NCBI GenBank assembly: GCA_029245865.1
Contig: JAQWOM010000038.1
Span: forward strand, 186,001-250,000
Direction of reading: 5' to 3'
DNA: 64,000 bases
Source of the DNA: Planctomycetota bacterium
GTDB lineage: Bacteria; Planctomycetota; B15-G4
In this document: positions 34,458-44,800 of the stretch, one piece after another
How the letters are laid out: each line of letters begins with the position of its first letter
Position numbering within the stretch: the stretch's first letter is position 1
Notes under the pieces: generated by a model
What the model was told of the DNA's origin: nothing
Databases searched by the model: none
The model's input: the letters and a program-made list of their open reading frames with translations, nothing else
Position numbers and translations under genes: made by a program

Positions 34458-35300
34458 ATGCGCACTCTGATCGCCACCGGGCTTCTGGGCCTGGCCCTGC
34501 TTCCTTCTTGTTCCGGATTGGGTTCCGGAGGAGAGAACATCAGTGCGGGTGAGTACCGTGAACTGGAAAGAGAGGCGGCCGCGCGGCGTCCGTCACGCGT
34601 CAGCACGGCGGAGTCCGAGAAACGGCGACGCGAGATCGAAGAGCGAAGTCGCAAGTTGGACGAGCAACGGGCTGAACACGCACACGAGGTTGCCAAGCTG
34701 GCCAGTCGGCTCACGGTGCTTGAGATCGACCAGGCGATGGCTGCTGCAGAAGAAACGATCGATCTCGCCAGGGCAGAGCGGGAAGTGCAAATCGCACAGG
34801 ATGACCTCTCCCACTTCCAGGTGATTGAGAGTGAACGCCGCCTGCGACGGGGCGAACTGACTCTTCAGGCTTCGATGGATCGATTGCTGGACACACGCGA
34901 AGAACTTGCCCAGTTGGAGTTGATGTACGGCGCTTCCGAACTGGGCGATGCCACGGCAGAAATCGTGCTGGAACGCACGCGTCGGGGACTCATGCTCGCG
35001 GAGTTGCGATACAAATTAACTGAGCAAGAGGTTGGTGAGCTTGAGACACGCGAGTTGCCTCGGGAGCTTGAGGAACTCAAGGCAGCGATGCTTGAAAAAA
35101 CCGTGGCGTTGGCAAACGCCAAGCGGCGCCTGGAGAAAGATGCACTGAAAAGAGAAATCGCTCGCAGCGACCTGGCCTACGAAGAGGCGAAGTCTCTACG
35201 AGAGCAGGCAGCGATCGCCGAAGTGGCGCGCTTGCTGGAACTCGATCGCAAGGAATGGAACCAGGAGCAGGACGACAGCAGGCGTGGGAGCATGCTGTGA
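34458..35300 (+). CDS. Coiled-coil lipoprotein
   Basis: 280 aa. AGGAGG sits 8 bases before the ATG, one of the best ribosome-binding sites in the window. Lipoprotein signal 'LLGLALLPSCSGLGSG' (Cys18). From residue about 32 to 270 the sequence is almost entirely charged alpha-helix with heptad character ('KRRREIEERSRKLDEQRAE', 'EETIDLARAEREVQIAQDD', 'ELEELKAAMLEKTVALANAK'), so a long periplasmic coiled coil is expected. No enzyme motif. Its TGA overlaps the GTG of the toroid gene, implying co-translation and perhaps a joint role. Confidence 0.78.
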   Translation: MRTLIATGLLGLALLPSCSGLGSGGENISAGEYRELEREAAARRPSRVSTAESEKRRREIEERSRKLDEQRAEHAHEVAKLASRLTVLEIDQAMAAAEETIDLARAEREVQIAQDDLSHFQVIESERRLRRGELTLQASMDRLLDTREELAQLELMYGASELGDATAEIVLERTRRGLMLAELRYKLTEQEVGELETRELPRELEELKAAMLEKTVALANAKRRLEKDALKREIARSDLAYEEAKSLREQAAIAEVARLLELDRKEWNQEQDDSRRGSML

Positions 35301-36580
35301 CCCGCTGGCCCCTGATTGCCCTGATGGGGCTGTGTTTTTCGGGGCTGTCGGTGCCCACGATCTTGGCGCAGGAAGGGTCTGCGCCCTCCGTTGAAGTTGA
35401 GGAAGCGGAGGCACAGTCAAAGGGTCTTCTCGTGCACCGACCCGCCCATGAAGTGCTGGCCGACGCTGATGTGGGGCGAAGTGTCGCGACTTTGCCTGAT
35501 CGCGCCGCCATCCACGAGTCGATGGCGGCAGGGCTGGAGTATCTGCTGAGTTCCCAGAATGAAGACGGAAGCTGGGGCGGGTGGGGAGAGCCTGCACATG
35601 GCTTTTGGAGCAATCCGCACAGCCATTTCGCGTGGGTTGCGGGAACCACGGCTCTTTGTGTCATGAGCTTGCTCGATCGAGAGGATGAGCCGGGGGCCTT
35701 GTTGGCTGCCGATCGAGGGGTCAACTTCCTGATTGACCAACCCAAACTGAAACGTCCCTCGGATTGGGATGTCGACAACACCTGGGGCTGCGTTTATGGC
35801 CTCGCGGCGCTGGTAGAGGCCCTTGCTCATCCCCGCTATGCGGAAGGGGATCGAAAAGAGGAGTTGCGTGCGAAGTGCCTGCTCTACATCGATCAGCTGG
35901 CGGGGTTGCAGGCACCTGACGGTGGTTGGGGTTACTACGACTTTGACACCTTGGCTCGGCGTCCGAGTTGGAGCACGAGTTTCATGACGGCTGTGGCGGT
36001 CCTGGCCATGGTGCGTGCTCAGGACGTCGGACTTTCACTGCCCGAGGGCATGTTGGCCGGGGCCATCAAGGCTGTGGAACGATGTAAGTTGCCGAATGGG
36101 GCTTACACCTACAGCGTCATGCCCGTTCCCTCGCCGGGCCACTCGATGGGTATCAATCAATTGAAGGGTTCCCTCGCGCGCACCCAGGTCTGCAATCTGG
36201 CGTTGACGGTCGCTGGCTCCGATCGCGTGAAGCATCAGGACCTTCTTGACGGTCTCGACGCTTTTTTCGAGCACCACCGTTTCTTGGACTTGGCCCGCGG
36301 AAAGCCCATTCCGCACGAGGCTTATTACCAGAACTCAGGGTATTTCTATTTCTTCGGGCATTTTTACGCGGCCTGTGTGTTGGACCTTCTGAATCCGGCA
36401 GAGCAGATGCGCTACCAGACCAGGCTGGCGCACGAGGTGGTGAAGACGCAGGAAGCCGATGGTTCCATGTGGGACTTTTACTTCAACACCTACCACAAGC
36501 CTTACGGCACTGCTTTTGGCGTCATGACCTTGCTGCGCACCCTACCCCGTGAACAAGCAGGTTGGTCGAAGGCGAAGTAG
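35297..36580 (+). CDS. Exported prenyltransferase/squalene-cyclase-repeat protein
   Basis: 427 aa from the GTG overlapping the previous stop (ATG-less junction, GGGAG upstream). Signal peptide 'LIALMGLCFSGLSVPTILAQ'. The body is an alpha-alpha toroid with squalene-cyclase-like Q/W motifs: 'LLSSQNEDGSWGGWGEPA', 'WGCVYGLAALVEAL', 'LAGLQAPDGGWGYYDFD', 'TAVAVLAMVRAQD' and 'QEADGSMWDFYFNTYHKPYG'. The D-x-D-D acid motif of true squalene-hopene cyclases is not seen, and export argues against isoprenoid cyclisation. Similar exported toroids are common in planctomycetes with no assigned role. Confidence 0.82.
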   Translation: MTRWPLIALMGLCFSGLSVPTILAQEGSAPSVEVEEAEAQSKGLLVHRPAHEVLADADVGRSVATLPDRAAIHESMAAGLEYLLSSQNEDGSWGGWGEPAHGFWSNPHSHFAWVAGTTALCVMSLLDREDEPGALLAADRGVNFLIDQPKLKRPSDWDVDNTWGCVYGLAALVEALAHPRYAEGDRKEELRAKCLLYIDQLAGLQAPDGGWGYYDFDTLARRPSWSTSFMTAVAVLAMVRAQDVGLSLPEGMLAGAIKAVERCKLPNGAYTYSVMPVPSPGHSMGINQLKGSLARTQVCNLALTVAGSDRVKHQDLLDGLDAFFEHHRFLDLARGKPIPHEAYYQNSGYFYFFGHFYAACVLDLLNPAEQMRYQTRLAHEVVKTQEADGSMWDFYFNTYHKPYGTAFGVMTLLRTLPREQAGWSKAK

Positions 36581-36587
36581 CGCTTCG

Positions 36588-37163
36588 CTAACCGTCGCGA
36601 GGCGTCGCGTCTTTATCGACTGCACCCTCTTCCGGCGGAGCGCCGGTGCCGACCTGTTGGTCTTCGACGTCTTGCCAAACTTGCTTGGCCTCCATGGCCT
36701 GTTCGGCAAGTGTGCGCGTGATGCTTCGAAAGGTGACATCATTCATGCCGATGAAGCGCGTGGTCGTGTCCACGAAGAAGGCGAGCGCACCAATGATCAG
36801 GCCGCCGATGAGCGTGACGCCCAGGAAAAATCCTGCGCCGCGTGCAAGTCCAGCCATGAAGTTGACGAGCAGGAGGCGGCGCTTGCTGCCCAGGAGCTCG
36901 AACAAACCATTCACTTCGGATTTGGTTTGCGTGGCAATGCGGTCGTGCAGCTTGCCCACGCGGTCGGCCAGATGCAGAAGTTGATCTGTGTCTTCGACAG
37001 AGAGGTCTTCCAACGTGTCAGCCGCCGAAGGCGCTTTGGTGCGTTTCGCGGGCGCGGACTGCGAGCCATCTCCAGCGTTTTGTGGGGGCTCGGGTGCGGG
37101 GGTGTCCTCAGGCTGAGTGGGCATGCCGGCATCATCCGTGCTGCGCATGGGCGCGTCCATCAT
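36588..37163 (-). CDS. DUF5665-domain membrane protein
   Basis: 191 aa (190 if it starts one codon later). A Pro-rich N-terminus and a helical segment ('LHLADRVGKLHDRIATQ') lead to 'LVNFMAGLARGAGFFLGVTL' and a second hydrophobic stretch, 'GGLIIGALAFFV', typical of DUF5665. 'TRFIGMNDVTFRSI' follows. Short distance (4 bp) from the homocysteine methyltransferase gene suggests one transcript. Function of the family is unknown. Confidence 0.75.
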   Translation of the reverse strand: MMDAPMRSTDDAGMPTQPEDTPAPEPPQNAGDGSQSAPAKRTKAPSAADTLEDLSVEDTDQLLHLADRVGKLHDRIATQTKSEVNGLFELLGSKRRLLLVNFMAGLARGAGFFLGVTLIGGLIIGALAFFVDTTTRFIGMNDVTFRSITRTLAEQAMEAKQVWQDVEDQQVGTGAPPEEGAVDKDATPRDG

Positions 37164-37167
37164 GAGC

Positions 37168-38004
37168 TCACACCTTCCCGAAGGCTTCGCACAGTGCGAG
37201 GGTATGGGCTGTTGTGGTGCCGCAGCAGCCGCCGATGATGTCGGCCCCGCTCTCCACCCAGCGCGCCGCTTCTCGGGTGTAGGCTTCAGGCGTGATGCCG
37301 GGATCTCCCGGGAAAATGGTGTTCGCGTAGGCGCCAAGGACCGGAGGGCGCTCGGCGAAAGGCTCGAGGCGCTCTAGATTGGGGGTCACCAGGGGGGCCG
37401 CGGTGCAGTTGATGAGGAAGGCTTGAGCCCCTTCTTCGGCAGCGATGGCGGCTGCGCGGAGAATGTCGTCACCCGGAAAGTAATCTCCTTCTGGTCCCAG
37501 TGTGACGGCGGCCCAGACAGGGAGGCCGGTCATGGCGGCTGCGTGCACCGCGGCAGCAAGCTCCCGAAGCGTGGGGATGGTTTCAACAAGCAAGAGATCG
37601 ACGCCGGCGTCCACAAGGCAGCGAGCGAGATTGTCGTGCTCCTGGGCGAGGGCTTGGTCGTCTGGCGTGAGGTCTGGTCGATAGCAATCTTCGAGTGGGG
37701 CGATGCTTCCTGCGACTCGCGCCTTGGGGCCGGCTCCTTCGCGACACAGGTTCACGGCTTGCTTGACCAATCGCCGCCAATCGAGATCTTCCTGACGGCT
37801 TCCGAGTGTTCGGGCTGTTGTGCGAAACGTTGCTGTCGTATGAACGTCGACGCCAGCAGAAGCATAATCCGCATGTACGGCACGGACGGTTTCGGGATGA
37901 TCCCTTACCGCGGATGCCGTCCATTCGGGCGCTTCGAGGACAATGCCACGAGCCTCGAGTTCCGAGCCCATGGGGCCGTCAAGCAAGGTCACTCCATGGC
38001 TCAT
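37168..38004 (-). CDS. Homocysteine S-methyltransferase family protein
   Basis: 278 aa TIM-barrel methyltransferase. N-terminal 'LLDGPMGSELEARGI', 'TTATFRTTARTLGSRQED', the zinc Cys in 'FLINCTAAPLV' and the C-terminal Cys pair in 'DIIGGCCGTTTAH' are the family's zinc-binding set. It probably transfers a methyl group to homocysteine from S-methylmethionine or a betaine-like donor; the donor cannot be read. It is shorter than MetH and lacks cobalamin and folate domains. Confidence 0.9.
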   Translation of the reverse strand: MSHGVTLLDGPMGSELEARGIVLEAPEWTASAVRDHPETVRAVHADYASAGVDVHTTATFRTTARTLGSRQEDLDWRRLVKQAVNLCREGAGPKARVAGSIAPLEDCYRPDLTPDDQALAQEHDNLARCLVDAGVDLLLVETIPTLRELAAAVHAAAMTGLPVWAAVTLGPEGDYFPGDDILRAAAIAAEEGAQAFLINCTAAPLVTPNLERLEPFAERPPVLGAYANTIFPGDPGITPEAYTREAARWVESGADIIGGCCGTTTAHTLALCEAFGKV

Positions 38005-38385
38005 CAGGCCGAGTCCTTTTCAGTGTGTGGTAACGGATTGGGCCAGGCCTTGAGTCGTGTCCGGGCTACTCCTTCGATCGAACACGATGCGCCCGTCGAA
38101 GACAGCCCTCTCGACGACGAGTTGGAGCAGTTCTTCGTCTGCCAATGTGAATGAGTCGCCGGCTGTGGGCGTGGCCCGGCAGAGCCCTTTCCCGGGTTGC
38201 GGGTCAGGGTTTTCGGCAGCAAGCCGAGTTGTGGGGCAAACGGAGGGGCTGGGCTCCAGGACCGCATCATGGCGGCATCTTGCCATTTCGCTTCCAGAGA
38301 CGTGTGGACAGGGTTTGCCGGTGATCTCGGCAATTCATTCAAACGATTGTTTGATACGATCGTTTAGTTCGTTGGAGGCCCTCTT
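38005..38385. other. Intergenic region with operator upstream of the efflux operon
   Basis: About 380 bp between the divergent methyltransferase and TetR genes. The last 50 bases hold the palindromic operator and the GGAGG ribosome-binding site (38374-38378). I see no gene or RNA structure in the rest, 38005-38330. Confidence 0.6.
38340..38363. promoter_or_regulatory. Palindromic TetR/PsrA-type operator
   Basis: CAAAC-GATT-GTTTG at 38340-38353 is a perfect inverted repeat fitting the published PsrA consensus, C/GAAAC N2-4 GTTTG/C. Three bases on, ACGATCGT at 38356-38363 is a second perfect palindrome. AAACGAT at 38341 and ATCGTTT at 38359 also pair as a wider arm. The site ends 22 bases before the regulator's TTG start, ideal for autorepression. 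Confidence 0.7.
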
Positions 38386-39027
38386 TTGACACCTGCACAG
38401 CCCACGCGCGACCGCCTGCTCGACGCTGCCGAGCGTCTTTTTGCCGAGCACGGTTTCGACGGTGCCAGCATGCGCACGATCACGGCGGACGCAGGCGCCA
38501 ATCTCGCCGCGGTGAACTATCACTTTGGCTCCAAGAGCGCGCTGATTCACGAGGTGTTTGGACGGAGACTCGCACCCATGAATGTTGCGCGCCTCCAGTT
38601 GCTAGATGCGGTGCTGGAGGAGACCGCGCAACGCGGAGAAGATCGGCCGACGCCGCGCGCAGTTCTCCGCGCTTTCCTTGCTCCAGCTCTTAGCCTTGGG
38701 CGCCAGGAAGGTAGAGAGTTCTTCGTCCTCATTGCCCGCGCGCACTCTTCACCGCACCCTGAGTTGCAGGCGCACATCGTGAATCAGTTCGCTGAGGTCG
38801 CTGTTCGATTTGGCGCTGCATTGCAACTCGCACTTCCTTCAGCAGCTCGAGAAGATTTGTTCTGGAGCATGCACTTCACTGTCGGCGCCCTCTGCCACAC
38901 CGTCGTGAACACACAGCTGCTGACCCTGATGTCAGAGGGCTTGTGTACGGACGTCGATGAGGACGCTGTGCTCGAACGGCTCGTCGCCTTTGTGGCGGCA
39001 GGCATGGAAGGGGGGCTCGATTCGTGA
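38386..39027 (+). CDS. TetR-family regulator, PsrA-like
   Basis: 213 aa, TTG start supported by GGAGG seven bases upstream. N-terminal helix-turn-helix 'RLLDAAERLFAEHGFDGASM' and 'NLAAVNYHFGSKSALIHEVF' is typical TetR. The ligand domain ('RRLAPMNVARLQLLDAVLEE', 'AVLRAFLAPALSLGRQEGRE', 'LFWSMHFTVGALCHTVV') resembles the PsrA-like C-terminal family. PsrA of Pseudomonas senses long-chain fatty acids. The operator just upstream matches its consensus. It likely represses itself and the three efflux genes that follow with overlapping stops and starts, releasing on binding a fatty acid or a hydrophobic drug. Confidence 0.88.
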   Translation: MTPAQPTRDRLLDAAERLFAEHGFDGASMRTITADAGANLAAVNYHFGSKSALIHEVFGRRLAPMNVARLQLLDAVLEETAQRGEDRPTPRAVLRAFLAPALSLGRQEGREFFVLIARAHSSPHPELQAHIVNQFAEVAVRFGAALQLALPSAAREDLFWSMHFTVGALCHTVVNTQLLTLMSEGLCTDVDEDAVLERLVAFVAAGMEGGLDS

Positions 39028-40592
39028 AGCTTGCACGCGAAGATCGCTTGACGTGGTGCCTCTTTATGTCTGCCGGAATGCTGCTCGCACTGTTCGGCTG
39101 TGCGGCGCCAAGTGACTCTTTTGATCGGTCAATCGATATTCCCATGCGTGAGGAATGGGCTTCGCCAGCAGATGCCGGTGTGCCGATCTCGTCTGATTGG
39201 TGGAAGAGCCTCGCGGACGAACAACTCGTCTTGTTGGTCGAAGAGGCGCTCGTTTACAACGTAGATCTCCGGGCCGCAGGAGCGCGATTGCTCGCTGCCG
39301 ATGCCGCCGCCCGGGTCGAAGGCGCGGCTCGCCTGCCGAACGCACAGCTCAGCCTGTCGGCTGATCGCAGTAAACGGAGCTTCCTGGGCTTTCCCTCTCT
39401 CGGCCCAGGGGGGGGCACCGCCACGAGCCGCAGCACGATTTATGGTCTCGGTCTTTCCACGAGCTGGGAGCTCGATCTCTGGAGCCGCCTCGCCAATCGA
39501 GAGCGGGCCGCGGACCAGGATGCCCTGGCAGTCTGGGCCGATTACGCCTATGGACGCGTGTCGCTTGCGGCAGCCGTCTTGCAGGCCTGGTTCAGTCTGG
39601 TTGAGGCAGAGCAACAGGTGGAACTCGCAGAGCAGACGCAAAAGACCTGGGAGGAGAACGACACGCTGGTCCGGCGTCGCTACGAGCAGGGTTTGCGCCC
39701 TGCCTTGGATGCGAGGCTCGTCACGGTCGACCTCGAGCGAGCGCGCGCAGAAGTTGTGCGGCTCTTGCGCTTGCGTACCGACGCTGCGCGAGAGCTGGAA
39801 CTTCTTCTGGGGCGCTATCCCTCTGGAGAGCTTGCTGCAGCGAATGACCTGCCTGCGCCAGTGGGGCCGGTGCCCTCCGGGATGCCGTCGACGCTCATTG
39901 CTCGACGCGCCGATTTGTTCGCGGCCGAACGTCGTCTTGCAGCTGCGGAGTCGAGAGTCGATGCAGCGCGAGAAGATTTCTATCCCAGGTTTGCTCTGAC
40001 CGGTGACGTGGGGACGTCCAGCGAATATCTTTCGGATCTGTTGGATGGGAATTTTGGCGTCTGGCGGTTGCTGGGCAGTGTGGTGCAGCCGGTCTTCGAG
40101 GGAGGGCGATTGCAGGCCAGCCTCGACGGCGCAGAGGCTCAAGCAGGAGTTCAACTCGCCGTGTTTGCTGGCAAGGTGCTGGATGCGCTGGCTGAAGTTG
40201 AAGGAGCTCTGAGCGATGAGCAGCGTTTTGCCGAAGAGCTTGTTCTGCGCACTCGAGTCGCCGAAGAGGCTCGTGCTGCGAGCCAGCTGGCGCGGCGTCG
40301 CTACAGCGAGGGGTTGGCCGAAGTCACGACCATGCTCGATGCCCAGCGAAATGCCTACGTGGCGGACTCCGCTCTTCTCGCGTTGCGTGGCCTTCGCCTG
40401 GGGGCTCGAATCCGACTGCACCTGGCGCTTGGAGGCGGATTTAGCGCGAAAGAAGCTCCCCACTCGGCGGCCCTGGCACGTCAGCAGGTCCTCGGGGTGG
40501 AGCAGGGCAACCGTGTTGAGGCTGAACGTCTCGATGAAGCCGATGTCGAGATTCTGTCGGCGAAAAGTGACCACGATGAAAACGGAGGTTAG
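39024..40592 (+). CDS. Outer-membrane efflux channel lipoprotein (TolC/NodT-type)
   Basis: 522 aa, GTG start overlapping the TetR stop by 4 bp. Lipoprotein signal 'LLALFGCAAPSD'. The two halves of an outer-membrane factor are visible: 'WWKSLADEQLVLLVEEAL' and 'WELDLWSRLANRERAAD' in the first, 'RRADLFAAERRLAAAESRVD', 'VVQPVFEGGRLQASL' and 'EGLAEVTTMLDAQRNAYV' in the second. The last ~50 residues after 'HLALGGGF' are polar and beyond the usual end of NodT-family proteins. Forms the trimeric tunnel of a tripartite pump with the next two genes. Confidence 0.92.
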   Translation: MKLAREDRLTWCLFMSAGMLLALFGCAAPSDSFDRSIDIPMREEWASPADAGVPISSDWWKSLADEQLVLLVEEALVYNVDLRAAGARLLAADAAARVEGAARLPNAQLSLSADRSKRSFLGFPSLGPGGGTATSRSTIYGLGLSTSWELDLWSRLANRERAADQDALAVWADYAYGRVSLAAAVLQAWFSLVEAEQQVELAEQTQKTWEENDTLVRRRYEQGLRPALDARLVTVDLERARAEVVRLLRLRTDAARELELLLGRYPSGELAAANDLPAPVGPVPSGMPSTLIARRADLFAAERRLAAAESRVDAAREDFYPRFALTGDVGTSSEYLSDLLDGNFGVWRLLGSVVQPVFEGGRLQASLDGAEAQAGVQLAVFAGKVLDALAEVEGALSDEQRFAEELVLRTRVAEEARAASQLARRRYSEGLAEVTTMLDAQRNAYVADSALLALRGLRLGARIRLHLALGGGFSAKEAPHSAALARQQVLGVEQGNRVEAERLDEADVEILSAKSDHDENGG

Positions 40593-40595
40593 GTG

Positions 40596-41804
40596 ATGGT
40601 TCGCAAGATCCTGCAGGGAGTCCTCCCGCTACTGGTGCTTGCAGGCGCAGCGTACGGATTGAGTGTTCTCCTCTCGGAAAAGACCGAGGTTGAGAAGCAA
40701 GCGGACCCTCCACCACCTCCGCTGGTGCGCGTGGTCACTGCCGAGTCGGCGGATGTCGTCTTCGAGGTCTTCAGTCAGGGTGACGTGAGGGCGAGCATCG
40801 AAAGCCGATTGTCGCCGCGCGTTTCAGGCTCGATCGAGTGGGTCTCGCCTTCATTTGTCGTGGGAGGGTTCTTTGCGAAGGGCGACGTACTTCTTCAGCT
40901 TGATGTGCGCGATTACGAGCTAGCGATCATTCAGGCAGAGGCTCGCGTTGCTTCTGCCGAACTGCTCGTTGCACGTGAAGAGAGCGAGTCTGAAGTCGCT
41001 CAAAGCGAATGGGATGCCCTCGGCAGCGGAGATGCTGGCGATCTCGTGCTCCGTGTTCCCCACCTTGTTGAAGCGCGCGCGCTAGTTGCTGCAGCGCGAG
41101 CCGAGTTGGAGCAAGCGCATCTAAATCTCGAACGAACGAAAATCAGGGCGCCTTTCGATGGCCGCGTGCGAACACGTGCGGCAGACCTTGGCCAAGTGGT
41201 GGGTCCAAATACGGAGCTCGCCACGTTGTATGGAACGCATGAGGTCGAGGTGCGTTTGCCTGTTGCCGACAACGAACTGCAATTTTTGAAACTGCCGCTA
41301 GATTTCCGTGGCGATGTGAGCGAGGGCGGAGACCCCGACGTTGTTCTCAGCACGAACTTTGCGGGCAAAGACTGGATGTGGGAAGGCCATATCGTGCGCG
41401 CGGAAGGTGAGGTCGATTCGCTGACACGCATGGTGCATCTCGTGGCCGCGGTGCAGGATCCGTATGCAGAGGCTGGCGGCGAAGGCCTGGCCCCTGAGCG
41501 CCCGCCTCTCTCGCTGGGGATGTTCGTGTCTGCGGCCATTCAAGGGCGCGAGGTTCAAGGAGTGGTCGTGTTGCCGCGAGCTGCGCTCCGCTCCGGATCG
41601 CGGGTCTATGTCGTAGATGATCAGGGGAGGTTGCGGGGGCGTGATGTCCAGGTGCTTCGCTCCGAGGCTGACTCGGTCGTGCTGACTTCAGGTGTTGAGG
41701 CTGGTGAACTCGTGTGCGTCAGCATCCTGGAGGCTCCGGTGGACGGCATGGTGGTGGGGGTCGAGTCGATTGATGCCGCTGCTGGTCAGGATCTTTCCCC
41801 ATGA
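40596..41804 (+). CDS. RND efflux periplasmic adaptor (membrane fusion protein)
   Basis: 402 aa. The ATG at 40596 is preferred over the GTG three bases earlier because GGAGG (40584-40588) is seven bases away. N-terminal membrane anchor 'VLPLLVLAGAAYGLSVLL'. Lipoyl-type halves 'SPRVSGSIEWVSPSFVVGGF' and 'LNLERTKIRAPFDGRVRTR' flank a helical hairpin, followed by beta-barrel and membrane-proximal domains ending near 'VSILEAPVDGMVVG'. It bridges the inner-membrane pump and the outer-membrane channel. Its stop overlaps the start of the pump gene by 4 bp. Confidence 0.92.
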   Translation: MVRKILQGVLPLLVLAGAAYGLSVLLSEKTEVEKQADPPPPPLVRVVTAESADVVFEVFSQGDVRASIESRLSPRVSGSIEWVSPSFVVGGFFAKGDVLLQLDVRDYELAIIQAEARVASAELLVAREESESEVAQSEWDALGSGDAGDLVLRVPHLVEARALVAAARAELEQAHLNLERTKIRAPFDGRVRTRAADLGQVVGPNTELATLYGTHEVEVRLPVADNELQFLKLPLDFRGDVSEGGDPDVVLSTNFAGKDWMWEGHIVRAEGEVDSLTRMVHLVAAVQDPYAEAGGEGLAPERPPLSLGMFVSAAIQGREVQGVVVLPRAALRSGSRVYVVDDQGRLRGRDVQVLRSEADSVVLTSGVEAGELVCVSILEAPVDGMVVGVESIDAAAGQDLSP

Positions 41805-44800
41805 GTGGGAAGCCGCGAGGTCCGATTGCCTGGGTTGCTGAACATGGCGTTGCAGCCAACATGCTCATGGCCTTCATCTTGGTCGGTGGTGTGCTTGTGC
41901 TGCCTTCCATTGACCAGGAGGTGTTCCCCGCAGTCGATTCGGGAGTCATCACGGTGTCCGTCGAGATGCGAGGGGCCGCCCCGGATGAGGTGGAAAAAGG
42001 CGTCTGCATCAAGGTGGAGGAAGCGGTCGCGGGCATTGAAGGCGTGAAGCGGTTGAGTTCTCGGGCCATTACCGGCCTGGGTACGGTGACCCTGGAGTTG
42101 GAGTACGACGCCGAAAACCGGGAAGTCCTCAGTGACGTGAAGGCGGCGGTTGATGCCATCGACGGATTTCCGGAGGGCTCGGAGAAGCCGGTTGTCCGTG
42201 AATTTGAACTGGCCAAGCAGGTGATCAACGTGGCGCTGTCGGGCGATGTCGATGAGCCCACGCTGCGCCTGCTGGGTGAGCAGGTTCGAGATGACCTGCT
42301 GATGCTGCCGAGTGTTTCACAGGCGAGGCTGTCTAACGTCCGGCCCTATGAAGTGTCTCTGGAGGTGTCCGAGGGAGCGCTCCGCCGCTGGAAACTTACG
42401 TTTGATGATGTGATCGCGGCTGTACGGCGCTCTTCTTTGGATGTGTCGGGTGGATCGGTGAAGACCTCCGGCGGTGAGATTCTTCTGCGCGCACGCCATC
42501 AGGCATACCGCCAAAAAGATTTTGAAGACATCACGGTTCGCACGCTGCCTGACGGTTCGCGACTGTCGTTGTCTGACGTCGCGACAGTTGTGGACGGTTT
42601 CGAAGACACCGGGCAGTCCACACGCTTTGACGGAAAAGTCGGTGTGTTGGTGCGTGTGTATCGAGTCGGAAGTCAGCGTGCATTGGAAATCGCTGATGCC
42701 GTCTATGAGTACGTAGATGTCGCTCGGGAAGGCATGCCGGAAGGCGTCGAGCTCACGACTTGGCAAGACGACGCACGTCTCTTGCGTGGTCGCATAGACC
42801 TGCTGCTCGACAATGGTCGGACGGGATTGCTCTTGGTCTTCCTGACGCTCGCACTGTTTCTTCGACTTTCCTTGGCCTTCTGGGTGACGTTAGGTATTCC
42901 GATTTCCTTCCTGGGGGCCGTGTTGCTCATGCCCCTTGTCGGTGTGTCGATCAACATGATCTCGCTCTTCGGTTTCATCGTGGCGTTGGGCATCGTGGTA
43001 GATGACGCCATCGTCGTCGGCGAAAACATTTACGCCAATGCAGAGAAGGGCAAGCGAGGCCTGGCTGCGGTCCTTGCCGGTGTGGGCGAGGTGCAGATGC
43101 CGGTGGCCTTTGCGGTGCTGACGACCATTGCGGCCTTTGGTCCCTTGATGGCCATCCCCGGCATCATGGGGGAGTTCGTGTCGCAGCTTCCACTCATCGT
43201 GGTGCCGACGCTGGTCTTCTCGCTTATTGAGTCGTTATTGATTCTGCCGGCTCACCTGGTGCACATCGGTGAACGCGCGGCTGCCCGTTTCAGCTTCGTG
43301 AAGGCCTGGGAGAAAGTGCAGGACGGGGTGACGGCATCGCTCAATGCCTTTGTTCGTGTCGTTTACACGCCGCTGCTCGGTGTGTGCCTGCGCTGGCGAT
43401 ATCTCTCGCTGGCTGTCGCATCGGGATTGTTAGTGCTCACTGCTGGAACCTTCGCCTCCGGGGGTATCAAGTTTCACTTCTTTCCCGACGTCGAAGCAGA
43501 CAATGTGGTCGCCTTCCTGACCATGCCCCAGGGCACGCCTGCCGAAGTGACTGCAGATGCTGTTCGACGCATTGAGAATGCGGCTCTTGCTCTACGAGAA
43601 GAGGTCGAGGAGAAGGAGGGTGGAGCCGTGTTTCGCCACGTCCTGGCGTCCGTCGGAGATCAACCATTTCGTAACGATCAAAGCACGGGGTTCGGCAAGG
43701 TGGCCAGTTTTCACGGCCAGCATCTCGGTGAAGTCAATATCGAACTCGTTCCCAGCGAAGACAGGAACATTGGTTCACTGGAGTTGGTGAGCCTGCTGCG
43801 CGAGCGGACAGGGCAGATTCCAGATGCTGTCGAGCTCGTCTTCAGTAGCAACTTGCTGTCGACTGGAGATGCGATTGACATCCGCTTGACGGGCACCGAC
43901 ACCCATGAACTGCGAGTCGTTGCTGATCAGCTCAAGTCGCGACTGCGTCAATACCCCGGTGTGCGTGATATTTCTGACTCGCATCGCGCGGGTCAGCAAG
44001 AGCATCTGTTGGAGGTCACGCCTGAGGCCGAGTCATTGGGGCTGACGCGCGCTGAGCTTGTGCGCCAGGTGCGCCAGGGCTTCTACGGAGAAGAGGTTCA
44101 GCGAATCCAGCGCGGGCGTGATGAAGTGCGCGTCATGGCGCGCTACCCGTATCACGAACGCCGGTCACTGAGAGATGTGGAAAAGATGCGTGTGCGATTG
44201 CCCGGCGGGTCTGAGGTCCCGTTCCATGTCGTGGCCGCAGTGACAGAAGGTCGGGGCGATGCGGTGATTCAGCGTTTTGAGCGACGTCGTAGTCTGAATG
44301 TGACGGCGGACGTTGACCTGAAGGTGAGCGACCCCAACCTGGTGCTTGCAGACATGGCTGCGAGCGTGTTGCCGGAGTTGCTGATGCAGCACCCCGGTGT
44401 CGACTACACGTTGGAGGGAGAACAGCGCGAGCAGAAAGAGACTGTGGATGGAATGCTTCGCGGCTTCATGCTGGCTTTGATCTTGATCTACGCCCTGCTG
44501 GCGATTCCCTTCCGATCTTATTTCCAGCCTTTGATTGTCATGCTGGCAATCCCTTTCGGAATTGTGGGTGCCATCTGGGGCCATCTCTTCATGGGGATGG
44601 ACCTCACCGTCATGTCGATGTTTGGTGTGGTCGCGCTCACGGGCGTGATCGTGAATGACAGTCTGGTGATGGTCGATTTCATCAACACCCGGCGAAGGAC
44701 TGGAATCTCGCCTGAAGCCGCTGTGATTTCAGCAGGTCCAGCTCGCTTTCGCGCCATCCTGCTTACCTCTCTGACAACATTTGCAGGCCTTCTGCCGTTG

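Noticed and set aside
36572-36588. Hairpin GCGAAG/CTTCGC between the convergent toroid and DUF5665 genes
   Set aside because: Only 6 bp, overlaps both stop codons and has no T-run on either side, so a terminator call is not justified.
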